Part shown: piece after piece, positions 43,136 through 51,850 of the stretch
Numbering within the stretch: position 1 is the first letter of the stretch
Layout: each line of letters starts with the position of its first letter
Assembly: GCF_003390935.1 (NCBI RefSeq)
Contig: NZ_QNQZ01000006.1
Coordinates: 274,787-338,786 of the forward strand
Length of the DNA: 64,000 bases
Reading direction: 5' to 3'
DNA from: Lewinella sp. IMCC34191
Lineage (GTDB): Bacteria > Bacteroidota > Bacteroidia > Chitinophagales > Saprospiraceae
Notes under the pieces: model-generated
Seen by the model: the letters and a program-made list of their open reading frames with translations, nothing else
Told to the model about the DNA's origin: nothing
Database searches by the model: none
Program-made: the position numbers and the translations under genes

Positions 43136-43493
43136 AATATCTATTTATTGACGTTATGCGAGCGGGGTGTTATTTACCTTGTGACCTGCCAAGACAGATC
43201 ACCCGTTCGTTAACAATCTCCAGCAATCTTTTTTGCTCGTCGAGACTGAAAGAGGTGGCTAGTGATTTCGGAGCGCTAAGTGAAAAGCTTCCTGGATTTG
43301 CCATCTTGGGACGGTTTTAGGCAATCCGTTCTCTAAGAAGCCCGGGACGACCATTTTTACAATCGGCTCTGGTCGCAGCAGGACGTACTGGAGCAGATCT
43401 ATCGCAACTACGATAAGCTGAGTGAGGAACGGCGGGCGCGGGTGCCGTTGCGGCGAATTTGGGCTCTGGTTTCTGAGGGAGAAGGGTGACCCG
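43136..43493. other. Intergenic stretch with probable gene remnants
   Basis: No convincing full gene is present. On the plus strand a frame ending at the TGA at 43487-43489 reads FYNRLWSQQDVLEQIYRNYD and then KLSEERRARVPLRRIWALVS, which looks like the C-terminal remnant of a lost protein because a stop precedes it. On the minus strand 43170-43304 could encode 44 residues starting MANPGSFSLSAPKSLA; there is no support beyond the open frame. Convergent transcription from both sides meets here. Confidence 0.4.
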
Positions 43494-44342
43494 CTACTCT
43501 TCTTCTCCCAAGACTCGGTGTACGTCTTTTCGTTCGGCTACTCGCTCAATCTTTTCAATCTCCGACACGTCGATGTACTCAAAGCTGGGAACCTTGCGGT
43601 ACTGCTTCCAGCTGTCATGCTGCTTGGGATGCGTGCGCGGATCGGGTTCCTTGCTAATCAGGTAGTGAACGTCCTTCGGGGTTTGTAGCGCCAAGCTCAA
43701 AAAGCTGGAGGCATCCTGGTTGAGCCAATTCACCGGCCGGTAAGGATCGATGACCTTTCCAAAGTAGTCGACGCCGTTGCGCCCGAAGAGGGATACTTTG
43801 ACGGGGATTTCTACGCGGGGATTTATGGTTTGGTCGACGCGTACATTCTGGTCGAAGCGCTGCTTGATGATGGGGCGATCTTTGATTTCCAGTAGCAGAC
43901 GACGGTCATCGCGGGTCCGGTCATTGTCCGGAATATCGTCAATCTGCTCTTTGTAGAGAAATTCAAAGGTTTGCTCGGTACACTGCAGTTCAATCCCTAC
44001 CGGCTTGCTGAACTGAATCAGATTCTTTTGGTAAGTAGCCAGCTGGTTCAGGTAGCGCTCGGATAGCCACCGTTGGGCTGAGGCTTCCTCAATCTGGTCA
44101 AATAAGCCGGTATCCCCGGCGACTCGTCGGTCGGAAAACAGGCTCTTGAGATTGCTAAGCGTCCATTTGATCCCAGTTCGCACGCCCGGTTGGACAAGTT
44201 CGCCGATCACTTTCAGCTTGCGCGCTGAATAGTCGTAGCGTACCACCTGGGCTTCTGGTTCCATCATGACCATAGCGATCGCCAACCGGTCCTGGGCGGC
44301 TGCGTTGGTTTGCACGTAGATGACGGAATAGAAGGATCTCAT
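43494..44342 (-). CDS. Partner protein of the HipA-like kinase, DUF3037-like
   Basis: The start at 44342 gives 282 residues (MRSFYSVIYVQTN); the ATG overlaps the upstream kinase stop as ATGA, so the two are translationally coupled. The first 120 residues resemble DUF3037 proteins, which are frequently encoded next to HipA-like kinases. The remaining 160 residues are hydrophilic and unrecognised, so the protein is longer than the usual family member. The role may be substrate or antitoxin of the kinase; this is inference from pairing. Confidence 0.6.
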   Translation of the reverse strand: MRSFYSVIYVQTNAAAQDRLAIAMVMMEPEAQVVRYDYSARKLKVIGELVQPGVRTGIKWTLSNLKSLFSDRRVAGDTGLFDQIEEASAQRWLSERYLNQLATYQKNLIQFSKPVGIELQCTEQTFEFLYKEQIDDIPDNDRTRDDRRLLLEIKDRPIIKQRFDQNVRVDQTINPRVEIPVKVSLFGRNGVDYFGKVIDPYRPVNWLNQDASSFLSLALQTPKDVHYLISKEPDPRTHPKQHDSWKQYRKVPSFEYIDVSEIEKIERVAERKDVHRVLGEEE

Positions 44343-45175
44343 GACTGACTGGCGGATGCGGCTAGTTGGACTAGATGTTGTCTCCAAACTTTATCCAACC
44401 ACGCTTGGTCAAAGATAGTTTGCGCACACCGGTCGATCAAGTCGGGGCAAAGACGCGACCATTCAGGCGGCATCTCAGCTATGATACGGGGGAGTTCATG
44501 CTGGCAGGACGCAACATTTTCGGTAAAGGTCTGCTTACTGGCTTCGTCACGGCAGTACGAACGGATTCGCTGCTGACCGACGAACGATTGGAAAACGGGC
44601 GTCGCGGAAAGGCTCTCGTTGTCGGTCTGAAGGGTCAACGGATCACCGGGCGACCCGTGATCAAACAGTCGCTCGTGGTCGATCGGTATGAACCCAGTGT
44701 TCGGTGGAAATCGGTAGAGCAAATTGTAATTATTCCAGTTCCGATCGTTGTTAGCCAACCAGAGGTCAAATAGCGCCAGATGGATAAGTTCGGTATCCGC
44801 TTCCGTCTGGCGGACCTGGTACGCCCCTGCCATTGCCTCGGCATCCATTACGTAGGTTGCATCGGGGATAAAACTACTTCCGAATGCCGGTCTGCTGAAT
44901 TCGTAAGCAGTTAACCGACGGTGCAATCCGTCCGGAATGTGAGCTGGGTTAATGTCTATGATCGCAAAATCAGGTACGGGTAAATTCCAAAATTTCAAGA
45001 AATGGCCACCCAGATATTCCCGGATCACGGTTTCGTCTGATGGGGTGGCCTGCACCTTTGTGACGTAATAGTTTAGATCGTTCGCCCGCACCTGAATAGG
45101 GTTATATGCGGTACCTAGAAATATTTTGCCGGGCTGAAGGGTCTCTATACTATGTAGCCTTGGGGCGGTGTACAT
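44339..45175 (-). CDS. HipA-like kinase
   Basis: The start at 45175 gives 278 residues (MYTAPRLHSIETLQPG); 61 further codons upstream run through intergenic repeats and are discounted. Kinase features are YYVTKVQ (ATP-binding Lys), FDLWLANNDRNWNNYNLL (catalytic Asp and Asn) and FIPIDHERLFDHG (metal-binding Asp). It matches the short HipA-related family paired with DUF3037 proteins rather than full HipA. It may modify a translation or DNA-related target. It is inserted, in the opposite direction, between hsdS and hsdM. Confidence 0.75.
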   Translation of the reverse strand: MYTAPRLHSIETLQPGKIFLGTAYNPIQVRANDLNYYVTKVQATPSDETVIREYLGGHFLKFWNLPVPDFAIIDINPAHIPDGLHRRLTAYEFSRPAFGSSFIPDATYVMDAEAMAGAYQVRQTEADTELIHLALFDLWLANNDRNWNNYNLLYRFPPNTGFIPIDHERLFDHGSPGDPLTLQTDNESLSATPVFQSFVGQQRIRSYCRDEASKQTFTENVASCQHELPRIIAEMPPEWSRLCPDLIDRCAQTIFDQAWLDKVWRQHLVQLAASASQS

Positions 45176-45220
45176 GCTACAAGTATACCTGTTTTGTAGC
45201 CGATAAGTATCCGGGCCAGC

Positions 45221-45282
45221 GCGGTCGGACACCGCTCTTTGCTTGCGAGGCCCGAGGCAGCATTGTATCCGCGCTCCGCCGC
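45221..45282. repeat. Intergenic repeats upstream of hsdM
   Basis: GCGGTCGGACACCGC (45221-45235) is an imperfect copy of the palindrome arrayed at 47902-47992. GCGCTCCGCCGC (45271-45282) is a partial copy of the dispersed 16-bp motif. Both lie between the divergent HipA-like and hsdM genes. Confidence 0.6.
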
Positions 45283-45427
45283 CCAAGTGATTTTTCAGTT
45301 TTTGGTCTAGTTTGAAAATTGAACCGATATAGGTCGCAGAAATCAGCTGTTTTTGCAAGCTAAAGCAAGCTTCCTTGCAGAATACTGGGGAAAATGCAAA
45401 TTGCTACCTTGCCACAAACCTGCTCTA

Positions 45428-46930
45428 ATGTCCCAATCCGCCATAGTCTCCCGTGTTTGGTCCTTCGCTAACGTCCTGCGCGACGACGGCGTAGGCTACG
45501 GTGACTACCTTGAGCAGATCACCTATTTGCTCTTCCTGAAAATGGCGGATGAGCTGACCAAACCACCGTACAGTAAGGAAATTCACTTCCCTCACCTCAA
45601 AGACGTTGAGGGTAACGAAGACCCGACCGGTGACCGCTGCAACTGGGAAACCCTGAGCAGCAAACGCGGCGCGGAACTGGAAGCCTTCTACGGACAGATG
45701 CTGCGCAGCCTGGCGACCGAGCCCGGCATGTTGGGACAAATTTTCGTGAAGAGTCAAAACAAGATTCAGGATCCGGCGAAGCTGCTGAAGGTCATCAATA
45801 TGATCGACGAGCAGGAGTGGAGCTTACTGGATGCCGACGTTAAGGGGGAGATTTACGAGGGACTACTCGAGAAGAACGCTGAAGACACGAAAAGCGGTGC
45901 CGGACAGTACTTCACCCCGCGGCCGCTGATTCGCGCAATGGTGGCTTGTCTGCAGCCGGAACCCATGAAGACGATCGTCGACCCCGCCTGCGGAACGGGT
46001 GGGTTCTTCCTGGCGGCCTACGATCACGTAGTACGGGAAAACGATCTGGACCGGGAGGCTAAAAAGTTCCTGAAAAACGACACCTTCCACGGCAATGAGA
46101 TTGTGGCTAATACCCGGCGGCTCTGTCTGATGAATATGTTCCTACACAACATCGGTGAAATCGATGGGGAGCCTACCATCAGTCCTAACGATGCGCTAAT
46201 TAGCGACGATGGCAGCCGCTACGATTACGTACTGGCTAATCCACCCTTCGGCAAGAAGAGCAGCATGACCATTACTAACGAAGTCGGAGAGCAGGAGCGG
46301 CAGGATTTGTCTTATAACCGGCAGGACTTCTGGGCCTCGACCAGCAACAAGCAGCTCAACTTTCTGCAACACATCCGCACCCTGCTCAAGACGAATGGAA
46401 AGGCTGCGGTAGTGTTGCCTGACAACGTGCTCTTCGAAGGTGGCGCGGGAGAAACGGTTAGAAAACAACTGTTGCGGAGCACCGATCTGCATACGATACT
46501 CCGCCTGCCCACCGGCATTTTCTACGCCCACGGCGTAAAAGCCAATGTCCTTTTCTTCGACAATAAGCCCGCCGCCCGCGATCCCTGGACTAAGGAAGTA
46601 TGGATTTATGACTATCGCACGAATATCCACCACACGCTGAAGAAGCGTCCGCTACGGCTTGAGGATTTGCAGCCCTTCATCGACTGTTACAAACCCGGCA
46701 ACCGCGCTGCTCGAAAGGAAGAGCCGGAAGGCCGGTGGCGGAAATTTACCTACGACGAGATCATCGCCCGCGACAAAACCAACCTCGACATCTTCTGGCT
46801 GCGCGACGAAAGTCTGACCGACCTGGAAAATCTGCCGGAGCCGGACGTACTGGCGGAGGAGATTATTGAGAGTCTGGAGGCTGCTTTGGAAGGCTTTCGA
46901 AGCGTAGCCGGTGAGCTACAGGAGAACTGA
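45428..46930 (+). CDS. hsdM: Type I restriction enzyme modification subunit
   Basis: The start at 45428 gives 500 residues (MSQSAIVSRVWSFANVLRDD). It has the HsdM N-terminal helical domain, then the N6-adenine methyltransferase core: GQYFTPRPLIRAM, DPACGTGGFFLAAYDH (SAM binding) and VLANPPFGKKSS (catalytic NPPF). It methylates the sequence chosen by HsdS and protects the host. It is 5.1 kb away from hsdS, with four cargo genes between, whereas hsdM and hsdS are normally adjacent. The gene has its own upstream region. Confidence 0.92.
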   Translation: MSQSAIVSRVWSFANVLRDDGVGYGDYLEQITYLLFLKMADELTKPPYSKEIHFPHLKDVEGNEDPTGDRCNWETLSSKRGAELEAFYGQMLRSLATEPGMLGQIFVKSQNKIQDPAKLLKVINMIDEQEWSLLDADVKGEIYEGLLEKNAEDTKSGAGQYFTPRPLIRAMVACLQPEPMKTIVDPACGTGGFFLAAYDHVVRENDLDREAKKFLKNDTFHGNEIVANTRRLCLMNMFLHNIGEIDGEPTISPNDALISDDGSRYDYVLANPPFGKKSSMTITNEVGEQERQDLSYNRQDFWASTSNKQLNFLQHIRTLLKTNGKAAVVLPDNVLFEGGAGETVRKQLLRSTDLHTILRLPTGIFYAHGVKANVLFFDNKPAARDPWTKEVWIYDYRTNIHHTLKKRPLRLEDLQPFIDCYKPGNRAARKEEPEGRWRKFTYDEIIARDKTNLDIFWLRDESLTDLENLPEPDVLAEEIIESLEAALEGFRSVAGELQEN

Positions 46931-46940
46931 CTATAGAGCG

Positions 46941-47510
46941 ATGCAAAAAGGAACAGGCAGTGAAAAGCGTTGGGAGAACCTCAACGTCGCGTTGGAAAAC
47001 TACCGCCTCTACTTGAATCGCAAACAGGGTGCAGAACTATCAATCATCGATCTGCTATACATCTCGAATTTTAAGGGCGGGAATGCATCAATCACTGAGG
47101 AAGAAGCATCGATAAGCGAGAAGCTGCCGGAATACGACAAGCAACTGAATCTTATACGGGATAAGTTTGGTAATGCTGAGCTGCGTGATCTATCCGAATC
47201 AAGTTTAAAACTTCTCATTGAGCGGGTGGAAGAAACGCTGCAATTGGCATCTTCTGAAAAGACGTGTATGCGTGGATTCGGACCCTCTTATTTGAGCGCG
47301 TTGTTGCACGTTCATTTTCCTGATTTGATTCCTATTCTGGACCGCCGGATTTTAATTAATAGCGGGCGGGTCAAGCGGGACGATGTGCATCGTAACCTTC
47401 AGATAAAGGATATCGCAAGCCATGCAGAGAAGTTGATCCGCTGGTTTCATCGTGAACTGCAAGGCAGGCCGGAGTCGCTGCGTGACATGGACCGGCTGCT
47501 GTTTATCTAG
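46941..47510 (+). CDS. Uncharacterised protein coupled to hsdM, possible HhH-type DNA-binding fold
   Basis: The start at 46941 gives 189 residues and leaves a 10-base gap after hsdM with AGGAG just upstream; a GTG at 46911 would overlap hsdM by 20 bases. I do not recognise the family with certainty. The segment GFGPSYLSALLHVHFPDLIP followed by ILDRRI resembles the helix-hairpin-helix entry of DNA-glycosylase-like proteins. The rest is helical and charged. Position argues for an accessory restriction-modification function. Confidence 0.6.
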   Translation: MQKGTGSEKRWENLNVALENYRLYLNRKQGAELSIIDLLYISNFKGGNASITEEEASISEKLPEYDKQLNLIRDKFGNAELRDLSESSLKLLIERVEETLQLASSEKTCMRGFGPSYLSALLHVHFPDLIPILDRRILINSGRVKRDDVHRNLQIKDIASHAEKLIRWFHRELQGRPESLRDMDRLLFI

Positions 47511-47901
47511 GCTTTGGATGAGGAAAGTCTTGACAAGTGAATTTGTGACTGGTGAGAAGTTCCTCGCTAGCACTATCTCTGGCAACACTTTTTATGTGCG
47601 AATGCCGACCCCCTAATCCCAAAATAATCGGTCATTTTAGGAGTATGATCCTAATATCGCCGGTTTCCCCAGGTTCGTAATCCCAAAATCTCCACCGCCC
47701 GCAAACGCAGAGGAAGATCAATCGAGAGTAATAATGACATAGCCTAGGGTGACCATTTTCGAGTGGATTGACTTGATTTTGGGAAAATTTTCAAGTTGAA
47801 GAACTTGAAATGGGGCTTGAGTTCATGCTTTCGGCTCGTGACCTGATGATCTGAATAATCGTGGTCATTTAATGTATCCGCTAGCGAGGGGTGGATACTG
47901 C
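47511..47901. other. Intergenic region without a gene
   Basis: Several frames open briefly but none is convincing. Words such as TAATCCCAAAAT recur twice (near 47616 and 47681). It marks the right border of the defence island. Confidence 0.5.
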
Positions 47902-47992
47902 GCGGTCGGAGACCGCATCCTACTGCCGCGGTCGGAGACCGCATCCTACCGCGCGGTTGGAAACCGCGTTGTACTGCGCGGTCGGAGACCGC
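47902..47992. repeat. Four-copy array of GCGGTCGGAGACCGC palindromes
   Basis: Copies lie at 47902-47916, 47928-47942, 47953-47967 and 47978-47992, spaced 25-26 bases apart with linker words like ATCCTACT. The third copy reads GCGGTTGGAAACCGC: both arms changed together so the 6-bp stem is kept. The array ends 2 bases beyond the GH3 stop codon, so it would form hairpins in the GH3 mRNA tail. Confidence 0.75.
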
Positions 47993-47994
47993 CA

Positions 47995-50049
47995 CTACCA
48001 GCTCAGCCCCTCCCCAAACTCAAATAGGCCATAGCCCGCTTCCTCATCGTAGCCCGGTACGTCCGACAACTGCGCCTGCGCCGCCGCGTCCGACGTCGGC
48101 GTGGTGAAGGGCATTTTTCCACTAGGCGCGTACGCCCCGGTGAGGATATCCAGCACGGCCTCGGGAGTCGTGCCGAAGGTGGCCAGGACGGCCGGGATCT
48201 GCGGGTCGCCGTCCGTGTAGAGCTCGTCGATGGCCCAGGGGTTGCTGTAGTTGATGAGGAGGACGGTCGGCTTGTCGGCCATCAGTTGGCGGACCGCCGC
48301 TACGTCGATGCCGTTCGCGGAGAGGTTGACGTGTAGGGGGCTGCCGTCCGACTGGAACAGCGACTTGCCCCGGGGCAGCAGCCACAGCACCACCCGGTCG
48401 GCCGCGGCGGGGTCGTCGACGAACTCCACGGGCCAGTCTGCGGCAGCTTCGGGGCGGTAGACCGTTACCGGATCGCCCTCGCGGCGCGGCAGGTAAGTGG
48501 CGAAGTAGACCTTCGTGCCCGCCGCCAGCGGCAGGGCCGCTTCGCCGGCTACCTCCCCGTTGCGGAGCAGCACGATCGACTTCCGGTGCGCCTCCGCGGC
48601 CCGCTCCCGGAAGGTATCCTTACCGACCGTAGCGGTAGCGGCCGCCGGATTCACGTAGGGATCCTCGAAGAGGCCCAACCGAAATTTCTCCAGCAGCAGG
48701 CGGTAGACCGAGTCGTCCACGGCCGCCTCCAGTTCGGGGTAGGTGCGCAGGGTTTCCAGCAGCAGGGCCGGGTCGGCGGTGCCGGAGAAGAGGTTGACGC
48801 CGGCCTCCAGGACCATTTTGTAGCGCTCGGGAATGCTCAGTTCCTCCACGCCCCAGGGCATCATCTCGATCGGGCCGGTATCGCTATTGATGATGCCGTC
48901 GAAGCCGAGCCGCTCGCGCAGCACGCCCTGCAGCACCTCCCGGTTGTAGGCGTACGCCAGTTCCGGAAATTCGGTGCCCGTCGGGTAAGAATAATAGGGC
49001 ATGATCGCCGAAGTTCCGGCCTCGATGGCCGCCCGGAAGGGGATCAGGTTGTCTTCGAAGCGGCCGCCGGGGAAGACCATCCGCTTGCCCCAGTCGAAGT
49101 GGGGATCTTGTCCGCCCTCCGCGGCACCGCCCCCGGGGAAGTGCTTGGTGGTCAGGGCGACGGAGCGCAGGTGGAGGGCCTCTCCCTGAAAGCCCAGGAC
49201 AATCTCGCGCATCATTCGCGCCGCCAGCTCGGGGTCCTCCCCGAAGGTGCCCTCGGTCCGCTGCCAGCGGGGGTCGGTCGCCAGGTCGGCCATGTACATA
49301 TAGCCCTTGCGCAGACCGACGGCCGTCCATTCCTGCCGGGCCGCGTCGGCAAATTCCCGCACCAGCTCGAAGTCGCGCATCGCCGCCAGCCCCAGCTCCC
49401 CGGGCCAGGCGGTGAAGGCGGAGGTGCCTACGTTCAGGCCCGCGGCCACGTCGACCGCAATATGGTTGCGCGGATTGGAGGCCACGATGGCCGGAATGCC
49501 CAGTCGCTGCTCCTCGCAGAGCGCCTGCAGGTTGTTGGCCCACTCCGCCATGATGTCCGGTTCGGTAGTGGCGCGCAGGATGAAGTGGCGGCCGTGGAAT
49601 TCAGTCACCGCCTTCGTCGTCCCGGCCGAGCTCATCATCGGGGCGTCCAGGGGCTTGCGGGTGAAGATGTTGGTTTCGCTCACCTGGTCCTCCTCGTTGA
49701 AGCCGCTGGCAATGGGTTCCCCGTTTCCCGGCCCGAAGCCCGCGTCGTTCTCCATCCGCGTCGTGCTGATGAGCATGAAGCCGGCTTTTTCTTTCAGGGT
49801 CATCCGACCCACCAGGTCGCGGCTGCGCTCCTCGGCGGTTAGGCGCCAGTCTTCATAGGGGTCGAGGGTATCGTTGCGGTTGAGATCCTTGAAGGATTGG
49901 CCGTCTACGGTCAGGAGGGCTACCGATCGGTAAGCCAGACGGGGCGCGGCGGCGGCGGCATCAGCCACTTCTCCGGTGGGGTTGCGCCCGCAGGCGGTGA
50001 GCAGCAAACCCATACCGAGCAAATAAAGCGAAAGATTGTAAGCGTGCAT
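47995..50049 (-). CDS. Glycoside hydrolase family 3 lipoprotein
   Basis: The ATG at 50049 gives 684 residues (MHAYNLSLYLLGMG); a TTG three codons upstream is less likely. The lipobox is LLTACG. The GH3 N-terminal barrel is clear: TTKHFPGGGAAEGGQDPHFD and the nucleophile Asp390 in DGIINSDTGPIEM. The C-terminal sandwich carries KSIVLLRNG and LLINYSNPWAID. It is an outer-membrane or periplasmic exo-beta-glycosidase; the sugar specificity is not readable. The hairpin array follows its stop codon directly. Confidence 0.88.
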   Translation of the reverse strand: MHAYNLSLYLLGMGLLLTACGRNPTGEVADAAAAAPRLAYRSVALLTVDGQSFKDLNRNDTLDPYEDWRLTAEERSRDLVGRMTLKEKAGFMLISTTRMENDAGFGPGNGEPIASGFNEEDQVSETNIFTRKPLDAPMMSSAGTTKAVTEFHGRHFILRATTEPDIMAEWANNLQALCEEQRLGIPAIVASNPRNHIAVDVAAGLNVGTSAFTAWPGELGLAAMRDFELVREFADAARQEWTAVGLRKGYMYMADLATDPRWQRTEGTFGEDPELAARMMREIVLGFQGEALHLRSVALTTKHFPGGGAAEGGQDPHFDWGKRMVFPGGRFEDNLIPFRAAIEAGTSAIMPYYSYPTGTEFPELAYAYNREVLQGVLRERLGFDGIINSDTGPIEMMPWGVEELSIPERYKMVLEAGVNLFSGTADPALLLETLRTYPELEAAVDDSVYRLLLEKFRLGLFEDPYVNPAAATATVGKDTFRERAAEAHRKSIVLLRNGEVAGEAALPLAAGTKVYFATYLPRREGDPVTVYRPEAAADWPVEFVDDPAAADRVVLWLLPRGKSLFQSDGSPLHVNLSANGIDVAAVRQLMADKPTVLLINYSNPWAIDELYTDGDPQIPAVLATFGTTPEAVLDILTGAYAPSGKMPFTTPTSDAAAQAQLSDVPGYDEEAGYGLFEFGEGLSW

Positions 50050-50140
50050 GATCGACAAAACTTAGACCCGCCCCGTAGGGAAGGTAGAGTTTTCTCGCTG
50101 CTTGTGTCCTTTCAGGGCGGCACGGCTCCCCCAAACAAAA

Positions 50141-50173
50141 GAACCCCCACACGAATTACGTGCGGGGGTCCTT
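50141..50173 (-). terminator. Intrinsic terminator of the first leishmanolysin-like gene
   Basis: A hairpin of ACCCCC with an ACACG stem against CGTGCGGGGGT is followed on the minus strand by TTCTTTTGTTTGG. Nearly the same hairpin and about 40 bases of flanking sequence recur at 51735-51813. Confidence 0.75.
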
Positions 50174-50239
50174 CCAAATCCGGTCAGCAGGGGCCGTAAC
50201 CCCTACCCTATCATCGATCGCCGTCAACCGACAACCGAA

Positions 50240-51307
50240 CTACTTCACCTCCACCGAGCCGATCGGCCGCAGGGTGATCTCGCGGGCGGCAAGGTCAATG
50301 CCGGCGGCTGGATCCTCGATGTCGGGGGGCGTGGTGTTCTCGTCGTTGGGATCGACGCCGGGGGTACCCCGCTCCAGGTCGTAGCGCTCACCGAAGGGAA
50401 TGGCGCCATAGCCGAGATCACGCATGGAAGCGGCCGTGATGTGACTCAGGGGATTTTCACCCAGGTTCAGGAAGCCGGTCATCAGCTCGTTGCCCAGGAC
50501 GGATTCACGCCAGTGGCCCAGCGCCGTACCCGGGCCGCCCGTGTCTTCCACCGGTAGGAGCTTCCTACCTCCCTCCAGCTTCCAGAAGATGTTGCCCAGT
50601 TTTCCGGCGTAGTAGGGATTGGTCTCCTCCCCGCGGAGTAGGTCGCGATCGCCGTAGTCCCACAGCGTACCTACCCCCAGTACGTGCCCCATTTCGTGGA
50701 TGATGACCTCTTCGAACAGGCCGAGCTCGTCCAGAAACGCCAGGTCATCCACGTCGAAAAACATGACCCCCGACAGCGGCAGGTTGTCACTGTTACGGAT
50801 GTAGACGGGACCGGCCTGCCCCAGGATGCCACCGGGACCGTCGATTGGCGCCAGGGCCACCTCGATAATGAAGTCGTCCACCGTGCCGTCAGCGGCAGGG
50901 GGAAAACCTACGAAAGCCGAAGGGATCGTACCGGTGATGGACGGTACGTCCTTGATGATGATGCACTCCCAGCGGGCGGCGGCGTCGTTGAAGACCCGCT
51001 CCTGCTCTTCGGTGACGGGCACGATAAACTTCAGACTGATGTTGAAGCGACCCCGGTCCGGGCCACCGGCCTGGGTGGCGCGCCGCTTCTTGCTGAGGTC
51101 TTCCAGCTCCTCCTCCTTGCTGGCGTGGATGGTCACCCACTTATCGGGCCTCGGCGCAAGCTGGATGATCTGCTGCGGGGCGGCCTCTTCCCCCAGTGAG
51201 GCAATGACCTCGGGGTCTTCCGTACAGGCGGTGAACAGGACGGAACAAAGCAGGGCGGCACAGAGCACCCTGCCAAAGTTGACATAGGGTAAAGCTTTAC
51301 GTTTCAT
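50240..51307 (-). CDS. Leishmanolysin-like zinc metalloprotease lipoprotein (copy 1)
   Basis: The start at 51307 gives 355 residues (MKRKALPYVNFGRVL) with lipobox VLFTAC. The zinc site is HEMGHVLGVGTLW with His204, Glu205 and His208. A third His lies in ALGHWRES, followed by NELMTGFL with the Met-turn, the layout of peptidase M8. It is a surface or periplasmic protease. It is a close paralogue of the next gene upstream: FFDVDDLAFLDELGLFEEVI in this copy matches the other almost exactly. Confidence 0.82.
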   Translation of the reverse strand: MKRKALPYVNFGRVLCAALLCSVLFTACTEDPEVIASLGEEAAPQQIIQLAPRPDKWVTIHASKEEELEDLSKKRRATQAGGPDRGRFNISLKFIVPVTEEQERVFNDAAARWECIIIKDVPSITGTIPSAFVGFPPAADGTVDDFIIEVALAPIDGPGGILGQAGPVYIRNSDNLPLSGVMFFDVDDLAFLDELGLFEEVIIHEMGHVLGVGTLWDYGDRDLLRGEETNPYYAGKLGNIFWKLEGGRKLLPVEDTGGPGTALGHWRESVLGNELMTGFLNLGENPLSHITAASMRDLGYGAIPFGERYDLERGTPGVDPNDENTTPPDIEDPAAGIDLAAREITLRPIGSVEVK

Positions 51308-51734
51308 CAGGTAAAGGATTGGATTATGGGTTGTAGTGAATAGGTGTAAAATGCGCCGATTCCTTTGTTCTGACAAGATTAAAGGTCGGCGAAATGACAA
51401 GATAGTTTAGGTCATGATGACATGCCAATGCCAGGACGCCGAAATGAAATTGATCGAAATTCTGTCCGCCGCCTGCCTTTTAACTGCCTTTCATAGCTCC
51501 GGCAAAGAGATTATGTTGTAAAGACTGAAAATGACCGTCTTTTCCCTGCTTGCTAATTCGAATGGAGATGGACAGGTAGGCGGAGCGGTCGGCCTTGGTG
51601 GGTGGGCTGATTGGGTGTCGTCCGGAATGCAGTTGAGAACCGTTGACGTAGCAGTTGCCATTCGAGACCACCTCGTGAAAATTGAAGGGAGGTCGCGCAC
51701 CTAAACATTAGAAAACCAAAATGCCCAAACAAAA
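51308..51734. other. Intergenic region between the two metalloprotease genes
   Basis: No gene is convincing; small frames on the minus strand are not supported. It should contain the promoter of copy 1, but no clear -7/-33 pair was identified. Confidence 0.45.
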
Positions 51735-51767
51735 GAACCCCCACACGATCCACGTGCGGGGGTTCTT
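51735..51767 (-). terminator. Intrinsic terminator of the second leishmanolysin-like gene
   Basis: The stem AGAACCCCC/GGGGGTTCT with an ACG/CGT extension is followed on the minus strand by TTTTGTTTGGG. It duplicates the terminator of copy 1 along with its flank. Confidence 0.75.
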
Positions 51768-51850
51768 CTAAATTCGGTAAGCAAGGGCCGTAACCCCTAC
51801 CCTATCACCGATGATCGATGGCCGAAACCGGCAACCGAAAACCGAATCAA

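Noticed and set aside
43422..43688. 88-codon plus-strand frame over the 3' end of the DUF3037-like gene
   Set aside because: It overlaps the minus-strand coding region and has no motif; only its neighbour frame looks like a gene remnant.
47902..47992. CRISPR-like array of 15-bp repeats
   Set aside because: Only four copies, 10-11 base linkers that are themselves similar, and palindromic units; this fits a hairpin array.
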